From Clonostachys chloroleuca (lineage: Eukaryota > Ascomycota > Sordariomycetes > Hypocreales > Bionectriaceae), in the NCBI GenBank assembly GCA_037952775.1, contig JBANAY010000003.1, positions 13,330,001-13,394,000 on the forward strand: 64,000 nt of DNA, in the 5' to 3' direction. The position numbers were made by a program, and so were the translations under genes. The notes under the pieces are model-generated. The model did no database searches. It had not been told where the DNA came from and saw only the letters and a program-made list of their open reading frames with translations. How positions within the stretch are numbered: the stretch's first letter is position 1; each line of letters begins with the position of its first letter. Shown in pieces: positions 1 to 9,362 of the stretch.

Positions 1-675
1 CCCTCTCGGCTCGACTCGAGCGTAAGTGGGCTTGAGCGGAGAGAACTCAGTCAAGAAAGACAAGCATAGTCAAATACTCAGAGTAATCCTCTGAGAACTA
101 CTGATGACTTATGCTTATGATTGATCTTCTGCTGAAATTTTCTGTATTCCTTTTTTTTAGCGGCCGGAAGCAGCCAAGCAATACGATATTTGTATATAGA
201 TATGTCCCTCTATACATGGACATTTGGTCAACTATCTCACAAAGCACGAACACTTAACCACTTCTATCATCTGTAATGTAATCAATCTTTACCTTTTAGT
301 TATCTTAGTTTCTACTGTGGAAGCGTGCTCTTCAAGGGCATTTGCAATCTCAAGACTTCTGGAGGCTCATCTGTTTCTGTTGTCGAAGCCTTACCACAAC
401 TCTTACCCGCAATTACCAACGTCCTCACATAAAGAGAACACTCATTCAGAAAGACTCGTCACATAAAGCAAGTCACTGTATGCAGAATACAATCTTTGTA
501 TTTCTTTCAAATATTCCTTGTTTATACATACATCATGCCCTCATGGTCAGCCCATCATGGAAAAATTAAAATCCAAACGCTCATCCCACCGGAGGCAACA
601 AAGAAGTCATCAAAACCTCCTGTTTTCCAAAAGTCGGGTTGCTCTAGGCTTGTGCAAAGTTCCTAGAATGACTCT
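1..675. other. intergenic, no gene supported
   Basis: No coding frame here has conserved motifs or convincing composition; the open frames are short and overlap each other. The 3' part (about 560-675) is downstream of the minus-strand secreted repeat protein gene and would hold its terminator region. Confidence 0.5.
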
Positions 676-1110
676 CTAGTATTCAAAGTCCTCGGCGTTG
701 TCAAAGTAGCGGGCGTAAATGTCCATGACGTCCCGCTCATCGAGCTCCTCCAGGGCCCGGGCGACGAGGTCCTCGTCCCCGAGATCGCGAGGGGCACCTG
801 CAAAGGCAGCACCGATATTGCCAGCAGCGCTCAGGGCGGAGTGAGCAAGACTGGTCTTGACCCCATTCTTGGGGCTGCGGGTGACGAGCTCGTCAAGCTC
901 GTCAAAGTCGCGCTCCTCGAGGTCCCCGAGATCGCGAGGGGCACCTGCAAAGGCAGCACCGACATTGCCAGCAGCGCTCAGGGCGGAGTGAGCAAGACTG
1001 GTCTTGACCCCATTCTTGGGGCTGCGGGTGTTGATGGGGGCCGCAAGACCCTGGTCAGCAACGCTGAGCAGGACGGCGGAGGCGATAGAAAGGTTCTTGA
1101 TGGCGATCAT
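676..1110 (-). CDS. small secreted tandem-repeat protein (peptide precursor-like)
   Basis: This is an intact single-exon gene of 144 residues starting at ATG 1110. Residues 1-24 look like a signal peptide (hydrophobic ASAVLL core, small residues before the APIN site). The rest is two almost identical 36-residue units, residues 28-63 and 77-112. Each begins TRSPKNG, has an Ala/Gly-rich amphipathic middle and ends APRDLGD. The units are separated and followed by acidic linkers (EERDFDELDEL, EELDERD). There are no cysteines, and no KR or RR Kex2 sites, although single Arg residues flank each unit. Basic units alternating with acidic spacers resemble multicopy secreted peptide precursors (for example antimicrobial or pheromone-like), but I do not recognise the family. 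Function is unknown; secretion and repeat structure are what the sequence shows. Confidence 0.65.
   Translation of the reverse strand: MIAIKNLSIASAVLLSVADQGLAAPINTRSPKNGVKTSLAHSALSAAGNVGAAFAGAPRDLGDLEERDFDELDELVTRSPKNGVKTSLAHSALSAAGNIGAAFAGAPRDLGDEDLVARALEELDERDVMDIYARYFDNAEDFEY
776..1030. repeat. two 108 bp near-identical direct repeats inside the secreted gene
   Basis: Bases 776-883 and 923-1030 match over their whole length with essentially one difference (gatatt versus gacatt), at a 147 bp period (49 codons). The intervening 39 bp encode the acidic linker and are not part of the match. Such high nucleotide identity points to recent duplication or ongoing homogenisation. Confidence 0.85.
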
Positions 1111-1811
1111 TTTGATTAAGTTGAAGGGATTAGTGGATTGGGTATATGCTGTTGAATTTAGAAAAAGGAAACAAGGAATTATTTTTTAGATTGACCAGCA
1201 ATTACAAAGTGATTGAAAAAAGGGGGTGAAGAGAAGCGAAAAGAGACCAGCTCTGAATGTTATTTTTAGTTTTTTGTTGTTGTTTTTTGGTTTGATGGAT
1301 AAATTATCTTTCGAATTCGTGGAGGGAACTGGCGTCTTTAATACCCGTCTCCTCTTCTGCTTGACCTGTATTTCGGACCTATTTCTGGAGCACTGATGCA
1401 GTTCTGGAGCCATATTCCGATTCTCGACAAGTGTCTAAGCCACTGCGGGGGCTATGCAGGTGGGAGGGTGTAAGAATGTGACTTGTTGCTGCGGCTCTTG
1501 CATGATGTTTGTATGGCCTCCGTTTCATCCCGTCAGCCCAATGCCAGGGAGACAACTGATGCCTGCTGGAATAAGCTAGGCCAAAGCGTCAGTTTATTCA
1601 GCAACAGTTATAGGTCTCTATATAAAATCAAAATTAGGTGAAGCTACAAGTATTTGTTGATTTTAAATCTATTTCTAAGACTAAAACCAATCGCTAAACT
1701 GGTTAGAGTTTTAAGGTTTCTCTAGAGGTTGTAGCGATACTCAGTTAGCTGAGGGCCATTTGGAAGCAAACTGTCAGCATGAGTGTAGCTAAGGTTGTTC
1801 AGGACCGACGG
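1111..1811. other. intergenic, upstream region of the secreted repeat gene
   Basis: About 700 bases without a supportable gene. It contains the 5' region of the minus-strand secreted gene and then AT-rich sequence leading into the left arm of the inverted repeat. Confidence 0.45.
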
Positions 1812-2419
1812 AATGTAATTGGAGAAGATGAGTGAACTTCCTAGATTAGGATCATAGACCGTAATGCGGATGTAGTCCACTCGACATCGCACCATCTCTA
1901 ATTTAGCGGTTCGGGATCGCCGCTAGGACTTTCTGCTCACAGGTAAGCCCTAGAGAAAAGCAAATTGCATAAGCGGAACTTGAAACGTTTTTTTTTTTTT
2001 GCAGCCTATGCGAGAACAAGTTGCCTTTTCATTGGCTCAATTTTACGAGGTGAGATGTTTGCTTATGGGTTTGCGCTAACGGATATTGCACCGGATGAAC
2101 GTGCGAGACCAAAGCGGTACGAGCTTAAAAATCAGCATGATTGGCTATTCTTCCGAGATATCCACACAAGGACATTAGCACGGGGTTTCGATCGTCCATG
2201 CCAGCGGTCTATCACTGTCGGGATTGCATATAACAGGACTGCAGTATCGTATCACATACTGATTGGTATAACTATTTCGGATCATCCTCTGGTAGCATCA
2301 ATCCCATGTGTGGAGTAAAACTGTACTTGCTTCCCTAGATTAACAACCGAATTCTGCACAGCGCCATGATAGCTTTAGCAGAACAACAAGAATCTGAGCG
2401 GGAAGCTAAGAGCGAAGAG
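1812..2419 (+). repeat. left arm of a ~600 bp inverted repeat
   Basis: This segment is repeated in reverse orientation at 6150-6750. Shared blocks include the start (TGTAATTGGAGAA), a stretch around 1905-1945, the coding-like run at 2010-2110, GATCGTCCATGCCAGCGGTC near 2190, and the end near AGCGAAGAG. Both arms keep an apparent intron (donor GTAAGCC or GTAAACC, acceptor TTTTGCAG), so the unit looks derived from a spliced gene. I cannot name that gene. Divergence between arms includes indels, so the duplication is not recent. Confidence 0.7.
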
Positions 2420-2722
2420 ACTAAATACCAAACAGTACAGCTTGAAAGTCAGAGTTTATTCTTACAACCACCGCCCGCCGCCTGTAATAATAGATAATAA
2501 TATAAATAATCTTATAAGTTAACTTATATATGCTAGCTCTTATATATAATTCAAGATGTAGTAGACTCTTATGTTAACTTACAGGCAGTGCCTGCAAATG
2601 GCAGTATATCCGCCGGCATAGTGAATCATAGCGAGTATTTCTATCATTTCATCTTACGCTTCTCATCAATTTAAGATTGTCTTATTATCCATATCTTTCA
2701 CATGCTATTATCAAATTTCAGA

Positions 2723-3071
2723 ATGAAGACCTCTATTTCCTTACTTCTTTCAATCACTGCCTCCACGTTTGCTAAATGCAACAAAATCGGCTGGGCGTGG
2801 AATGGTGCTGCGAATGAAGTTAACAACTTGATGGCAAGTCTCTGTAATGCTGAGGGTTTGGCGGGAAATTTTGAGCCAAACACTGTCAAAAAGAGATGCC
2901 TGCAAACAACTATCGCGAGTGGATTAAACACAAGCGTCAACCTCTTTATTAAATTCCATGGAACAGCTTTTATAGACAAGCCTCACCATCTTTGCGTCAG
3001 CTACCTCCAGCGTGAAGTCAACGCATGCTATCTTGGCGGTTCTAACAGGAGAACCAATGACGGTGTGGAAA
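2723..3071 (+). pseudogene. small secreted cysteine-containing protein, 3' end cut by a pogo element
   Basis: The frame starts at ATG 2723 with a signal peptide (MKTSISLLLSITASTFA), followed by a mature part with cysteines including KCNKIGW, SLCNAEG, KRCLQTT, HLCVS and NACYLGG. It is coding-like up to about base 3070, where the left terminal inverted repeat of a DNA transposon begins. The frame then runs through transposon sequence to a stop at 3151, giving a chimeric tail. Beyond the right end of the transposon (4907 on) a stop codon follows within a few codons, so only the last residues were probably displaced. It is an effector-like secreted protein of unknown family. Whether the chimeric product is still made cannot be told from sequence. 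Confidence 0.55.
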
Positions 3072-4904
3072 GCGTAATCCATAAGCGAGCGCCGCACTTC
3101 TCCACACGACGCGTCTATTTTACACTCAACACTCAGAAACCGCTACAATAAGACATGTCTTCAGTTCCGTACGAAGCCAGGGTGAATCTTCCTCTCGAAG
3201 CTATACAGAAAGACCAAAATCTAAGCATACGGGCTGCAGCCAAGATCTACGGGATGTCTGATCGAACCATTCGCCGACGACGCGATGGCTCTGCTGCACG
3301 ACACGATACTGTCCCCAATTCGAGGAAGCTTACACAATTAGAAGAAGAGGTCATTGTCCAGTATGTGATTGAGTTGTGCACATGATCCTTCCCGCCTAGA
3401 TTACGTGGCATGGAAGATATGGCCAACCAACTGTTTTGCACACGCGACGCGTCGGCTGTTGGCAAGAACTGGGCGTCTAACTTCGTTAGACGCCGGCCAG
3501 AGCTCCGTACGCGTTTTTCTCGGAAATATGATCGTATCAGAGAGCCAAATGCGAAGATCCGAAGGTTATTTCTGAGTGGTTTGCACTACTCGTATGGAAC
3601 ATTAAAGCCAAGTATGGCATACTAGATGAGGACACCTACAACTTCGACGAGACTGGGTTTATGATTGGTATCATCTTCGCATGCATGGTGGTCACTACCT
3701 CAGATGGCCGTGGCAAGGCCAAGCTGGCACAGCCCGGCAATTGAGAGTGGGCAACGGTGATCCAAGGCGTGAATGCGCAAGGCTGGGCCATCCCGCCATT
3801 CATCATCCTGGCCGCGTAGTACCCACTAGCCAACTGGTACACAGAGAGTAACCTTCTGGCCGACTGGATGATCACAACTACAGACAATGGCTGGACTACC
3901 AACGAAGTAGGCCTGGATTGGATCAAGCATTCGACAAGCATACAGCGAGTCATACGTAAGGCACCCATCGGCTGTTGATCCTTGACGGCCACGAGAGCCA
4001 CCACTCAACCATTTTCGAACTCTACTGCAAAGAACAACATTGTTACACTCTGCATGCCTTCTCATTCCTCTCATTACCTCCAGCCGCTAGACGTTGGGTG
4101 CTTTGGGCCGATGAAGAAGGCGCATGGTCGACAGATTGAGGATCTGATGCGAGCGCATATTACACACGTAAACAAGGTCGAGTTCCTTCGCGCATTTCGC
4201 GAGGCCTTCTTTGCTTCTATGACAGAGAAAAACAATACAGGGAGGCTTTATGGGAGCTGGACTTGTGCCGCACGACCCGGAAAGGGTTCTTCCCTAACTA
4301 GATGTACGGATACGGACTCCAACACCTACCCTAACCCCCTTCGACCTCAGCTGACCCTTGGATCCCCAAGACGCCCCAGAACCCCTTGGAAGCCAACTCG
4401 CAGTCAGAACTAATCAAGACTCGTATCTCCAGTCACCAAAATAGCTCCCCGACGTCGATGATTAATGCGGTTGATCAGTTTGCGAAAGGCGCAAAAGCAA
4501 TAATGCATCGGGTGGCCCTCTTAGAAGCGGAGGTCTCCTCCCTTGGTAAGGCTAACGAAGCTCTTAGCAAACGCCGGAGAGCTAAAAGAACACGCGTGAG
4601 GCTAGGAGGATCATTTACTGTGCAAGACGCTCAGGATTTACTGGCTAAAAAGGCTGCAGATGAGAAAACACCCCAGGAAAGGTAACGGAATGGTAGTTAT
4701 GCGGGAAGTGCCCGTTCAAAGTCGCGGCGCTGTGGCACTTGCGGTAAAGCTGGGCATAATGCGCGAACTTGCCCAGAGACTGCAGAATCATCGGCTTCAT
4801 CTATTTCCGATGTAATTGTTGTTGATTATTAGTGTAATAGCGGTGTAATTAAGGAAAATTGCTAAGCAGCGCTAGAAAGCGCGGCGCTCGCTGATGGATT
4901 ACGT
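3072..4904 (+). mobile_element. pogo/Tigger-family DNA transposon, inactive
   Basis: Terminal inverted repeats are visible: GCGTAATCCATAAGCGAGCG at 3072 pairs with the reverse complement of CGCTGATGGATTACGT ending at 4904. The right flank is TA at 4905-4906, as expected of Tc1/mariner/pogo insertions; the left flank is now AA, probably a mutated TA. The element is about 1.83 kb and carries one decayed transposase gene. Confidence 0.85.
3155..4831 (+). pseudogene. pogo-type transposase with HTH, DDE domain and CCHC zinc knuckle
   Basis: The N-terminus has a psq/pogo helix-turn-helix (LSIRAAAKIYGMSDRTIRRR) followed by a CENP-B-like segment (NWASNFVRRRPELRTRFSRK). The DDE superfamily domain is recognisable from NFDETGFM, a second block around TTSDGRGKAKLAQPG, and LDGHESHHS plus LQPLDVGCFGPMKKA. 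A coiled-coil-like segment (VALLEAEVSSLGKANEAL) and a CCHC knuckle (CGTCGKAGHNARTC) end the protein. It is broken by frameshifts (near 3380, 3580, 3980 and 4230) and by in-frame stops, for example TGA in the GN-EW context near 3741 and TAG near 3817. It therefore cannot mobilise itself. Confidence 0.85.
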
Positions 4905-5878
4905 TAGGGACTATTTCTAGAGTTATAGCTCAATTCAAAAAGTTTAACCTATATGCAGAATCATCTATATTAAATATAGTGATATTTACAAGGCTGTAGG
5001 CGCGTACATGCAGAATTTAGATTTTGATCGACTTGAACACCTGAATTATCTTTCTTTCATATAGATGTTAAACACTTTAGTCGTACGGACTAGCCGATCG
5101 ACACTCAGGTGTACCCCAAAAAATAACGTATCGTACGAAGTCCTAGTCCGCCAAATTAACAGAGAAGCTATTCATATGGATAATACCATCGCAGTCTCAA
5201 ATAAAATGGCCTAGAAGAGGCTGGTGTGAGTATTTACTTAGGACTCATCGAACGAGATATAAAATATACTCTCTATTTATTACCATATAGTCTTCCCCCC
5301 TCCATTGTTCATTGTCTGTCAACGTATGATTAGTAGACCATGTCTCGTACTACAGGTCTGCTTTTGGACTTTATGGAAATTTAAAAGGGTGGTCTTTGCT
5401 TTATTCGCAAGGACCTTCCTGATATAGTGAGAATTAAGTTAGTGTGGGGAGGTAGACCATACAAAATACTACAGTCATGAAAGACATTAATGCTATGTTC
5501 TTCAAGTGCTTTCTTCGAAAAGCTAATTTCGATCTATTGATTCAGGCTTCGATGTTTTTATGCAACCGAATCAGCCATTAACTTGTGTCAATAAAGTCCT
5601 CCTAACTTTGCTGTAGGTAGAGATAAAATGGCTGTTAGCCTTGGAGTTATGAAATTGTCCAATACTGGCTGCCCAGAGTGACCAATTGCATTAGAGGTCG
5701 TTGGAAATTGTCTTTATAAATGGCAGAAGATAATTCGTCAGCACAGAGGGCGCTTCACTCAATGGCAGATATCTCGGTGTGCTTGTTTTATCCACCTAAA
5801 CTTTCGTTATTTTGACCAATATCACAACATGTCGCTTCAAGTTTCTACCTTGACTGTCGTCCACACTCACCTCACGAC
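4905..5878. other. intergenic between pogo element and kinase fragment
   Basis: Nearly 1 kb with no supportable coding frame. AT-rich stretches and a C/T-rich segment around 5290-5310 are present. The last few hundred bases would be the promoter of the kinase-like fragment that follows. Confidence 0.45.
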
Positions 5879-6149
5879 ATGACGAAGGAGTGGCTCTCTC
5901 AAGTCCTCGAGATCAAGCTAAGCTCCGCCGACCTGACAGAGTGTGTTAATGGCACCGCGACTAAGCTATTTTTCACTCTTACATATGAAAATCCTAAGCC
6001 TGAAACGGAGAAAACTATCTTTGTTTGTGTCAAGGATGGCCTCAATGCTCTCCACAGCCAGTTAGTTGGGGAGATTCTGAGTCATATCTTTCGGCGAGAA
6101 ATGATGTTCTATAAACCCATCGCGCCTCAGCTCGCCTCGATGAGGCTTC
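5879..6149 (+). pseudogene. N-terminal fragment of a CHK/ecdysteroid-kinase-like phosphotransferase
   Basis: About 90 residues from ATG 5879 have the N-lobe pattern of fungal kinase-like phosphotransferases: a WLSQVLE helix, NGTATKLFFTLTYEN, a FVCVKDG strand corresponding to the ATP-binding lysine strand, and FRREMMFYKPIAPQL. A typical protein is about 350-400 residues, and here the frame runs straight into the right inverted-repeat arm at about 6150. The HGD catalytic motif and the whole C-lobe are missing. A C-terminal fragment of the same family lies at 40.5-41.0 kb. Confidence 0.6.
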
Positions 6150-6750
6150 CTCTTCACTCTTAGCATCGCTCTCGGATTCCCGTTGCTCTGCTAAAGCCAT
6201 CGCCGTCCTGTGCAAAATTCGGTTGCTAGTGTAGGGAAGCAAGTACAGTTTTACCACAAACACGTGGGATTGCCACTGCCAGAAGTTGACCGAAAAGGTA
6301 TATTGATCAGCATGTGATACGATACTGCAGTCCTGTCACATGCAATCCCGACAGTGATAGACCGCTGGCATGGACGATCGAACCCCGTGATAATGCGCTT
6401 GTGTGGATATCTCAGAAGAAAAGCCAACCATGCGGTTTTAGCTCGTGCCACTTTGGTCTCGCACGTTCATCCGGTGCAATATCCGTTAGCGCAAACCCAT
6501 AAGCAAACATCTCACCTCGTAAAATTGAGCCAATGAAAAGGCAACTTGTTCTCGCATAGGCTGCAAAATCCCCTTTAAAATTCCGCTTATGCAATCGGCT
6601 TTTCTCTAAGGTTTACCTTTGAGCAGAAAGTCCTAGCGGTGATCCCGAGCCGTTAAACTAGAGATGGTGCGGATGTTAAGTACGGACTAGAGTACGTTGC
6701 ATTATGGCCTATGATCACCATCCAGGGACACTCATTTTCTCCAATTACAA
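6150..6750 (-). repeat. right arm of the ~600 bp inverted repeat
   Basis: This is the reverse-oriented partner of 1812-2419. The arms face each other so that the two corresponding ends (2419 and 6150) point inward, enclosing 3.7 kb with the secreted gene, the pogo element and the kinase fragment. Its inward end abuts the kinase coding frame directly, so it marks an insertion or rearrangement breakpoint. The internal unit keeps an intron-like segment (about 6557-6618). Confidence 0.7.
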
Positions 6751-7131
6751 TCCACATTTTGAGATTTCGCCAGCCCGTTCTTTTCTCCAAATTACATCAC
6801 GAATCCCCGCCGAAAACCCAGGGTTGTGAATTGGATCCTTGGTTGATGATTGAGTGAGGAACGCACGCGATGCCGTTTTAGTGTCAAGAAGAAGTTTCTG
6901 GGCTACATTTAAATAATTGGAAACCCAGGGATGGCTTGAGTGGAGAAAGAGCACTACGAAAATTACGTAAAAAAGCAAGCTAGTGCACTATAGGTCGGCT
7001 GTCTGCGTAACACTGGCATCCACCTTATTCTGCACTCTTGTTCTTAATCTCCTTTTTCCCATGTTACCTGCTGCAGGAAGGTAAACCTAATTCTTACAAG
7101 ATTTGTCCATAGACTGTACTGACAGTCAACT
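6751..7131. other. intergenic, promoter of the DUF3176 gene
   Basis: About 380 bases with no supported gene. The 3' half, with C/T-rich tracts and CAAC just before ATG 7132, is consistent with a fungal promoter/5' UTR. Confidence 0.4.
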
Positions 7132-9362
7132 ATGTTGTGGTCAAACCGGCGCCCACACGGCGAGCTTGAGGATAATTCATTACTAAACGAAGGTCTTCCA
7201 GCAGTATTCCCATTGCAAAATCTGCACTCTGAATCCTCCGATCCCGCGTCTCAAACAGGAAGTCGGACTTTTCCTCCCACTTCCGCACCAGAATCGACTT
7301 TAAAACATTTTGGGTCCCATTACAGAGAGGGCTCCTTGGGTTGGACCAGCCTCAGCCAGCCCGGAACTACAATCCGAGAAGCCAACGTAATTGGGCGCAG
7401 TGTGTTTTGGCACTTGAAAGCTTGGGCTGGAGAGATAATTTGGAGCTTTCTTGCGGTCTTGCTGTTCCTTACCCTTATCATCATCCTCACTGTCTATGAT
7501 GGACGACCTATGCCAACATGGCCCATGGGCCTCACCCTCAACACAGTAATCGCGATTCTTGCTACCATCAGTCGCGCATTTACAGTCATTCCCATCACTG
7601 AGGGCCTCTCGCAGCTAAAATGGAACTGGCTAGCTCTGCGTAGACGGCCGCTCAGGGATCTGTATATCTTTGACCAAGCGAGCCGTGGCCCATGGGGCTC
7701 TCTTATCCTTATACCAAAAATGCGTGGACGGTATGTGAATAAGAGCTCCCTCCTTATTACGTTAATATTAACTATCTAAAAGCTTTATGTCACTTGCTAT
7801 TCTCGCATCCTTCATCCTTGTTTCAGGTTTGATTACTTCGTTCTTGACGCAATCCACTATTACCTATGAATCGAGGTCCGTCTTAAAGCATACCGAAGTA
7901 CCATCTGCCCCTTTTGCCCAATCCTTCCCACCAAGGCTCAAGGATGGTGTCACGATTGGTAAGGAAGTGATTAGAACTAGCTCAGGCGTCATTGTACTTG
8001 TCTAATATGATTTTTTTTCACTTAGAAGAATTTATGGATGGATTTTCCCATACCTCGTTTCAAGCCGTTTTTCAGTCTATTCATGAGCCATGGCCCCTGC
8101 CAGACGTGCAATGCAAGACCGCCAAATGCAACTGGCCAGCATTTAGCACCTTGGCAGTATGTGCAAGCATGCAAAACATTACCAATCATCTCAACGTAAC
8201 TACATCAGAAGGAGGGTACCGAACTGTGAGGATACCAGTGAATGCGCCTGACCCAGTTCCACATGAAGCAGCAATGCTTATGCACTCCATCGACATAGTC
8301 GAAGTCCTGAACATAACATCAGCTTGGATCATGACACATACGAAAGATGAGGACGACTGGCCCCTGAACCGAACACACGTAGCGGATTGGGACAATCCCG
8401 ACCTTCCACTCGCCACTATCGTGAAGCTCTTCATGATCTACAATAATCGTCGAGCCGGTGGTAGCAGTAGCTACAGAGCTATTGAGATTCTGCTCCATTT
8501 TTGCGTCAAAACGTATAGTCTTAAAGTCGAGAATGGCACGCAGACCTTAAGTCTATCCTCTACCACCACTAAAGTCCAGGAAGTTTTCAAATCTCACAAT
8601 GTCACGCTTCAAAGTCACTGGGCAACCATGAGGAACGAGGATGGAACCGAATTGTTCAACGTCACCGCGACGCAGGAGTACTGGAACCTTGTTTCAAGGT
8701 ACACGGCCGCCTTCAACGGCTATGGGGAGGCCGTTGTCGACAGAAACGCTCAGCTTACTTTTAGCTATCAGTTTGTTGTCAACTTGTACAATGGGGTCGA
8801 GGATGCATATCGAAGGCAACGAGGCAACTGGGAGAAGGACGAAATTAAGCCCGATAATCGGTATTCAGAAGAGGACATCGACAAAACTACATGGAACAAC
8901 TTTGAGAAAATGATGGGGTCTATTGCTGATGCAATGACGGCCTAGTAAGTGACAAACCGAAAATTCTCAAGGCAGATATAAAAGAGTATCAGCTCACTGA
9001 TTCGGCATCAAAGTTTGCGAAACACTAACGGAGATAGGGCTGTTTATGGACAGGCGTTTGTACAAGAAAATCATATCGTCGTTCGGTGGCAGTGGCTTTT
9101 TCTACTGGCCATCCAAATCGGGTTTACTATGATATTCTTGGCTGTGGTGATCTTTCAGACGGCAAGATTAGGCATAGATATTGTTAAAAGTTCGAATATG
9201 GCAGAGTTGTTTGCCCTCCAAGACACCCAGCATTGCAATGCGCCTCCAAAAGGAGATAGAGGACAAGGTGTCAAGTCTGTTGGCATTAACACTCGAATTG
9301 ATAGTAACACGACTGCAGAACTCATTAAGAGAAACGGAGGATGGAAATTAAATCTTCGATAG
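7132..9362 (+). CDS. DUF3176 family integral membrane protein
   Basis: Four exons can be built: 7132-7730, 7783-7958, 8026-8944 and 9014-9362. Introns of 52, 67 and 69 nt all have GT-AG ends and join in phase, giving 680 residues. Features match fungal DUF3176 proteins: a disordered N-terminus, a first membrane helix (about residues 103-125, IIWSFLAVLLFLTLIIILTV), LTLNTVIAILATISRAF with the diagnostic LSQLKW and FDQASRGPWGSL, a third helix (LAILASFILVSGLITSF), a long glycosylation-rich extracellular loop with several cysteines and N-x-S/T sites, and a last helix before the C-terminal tail (WLFLLAIQIGFTMIFLAVV). Biochemical function of the family is unknown. The gene looks intact and is an island between repeats. 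Confidence 0.85.

Noticed and set aside
676..1110. Dikaritin/ustiloxin-type RiPP precursor
   Set aside because: The repeats are suggestive, but there are no KR Kex2 sites, no Tyr in the core, and no UstY-like (DUF3328) or tyrosinase genes nearby.
841..1119. Plus-strand frame over the secreted repeat gene
   Set aside because: It is an antisense shadow of the repeat. The minus-strand frame has the signal peptide and sensible composition.
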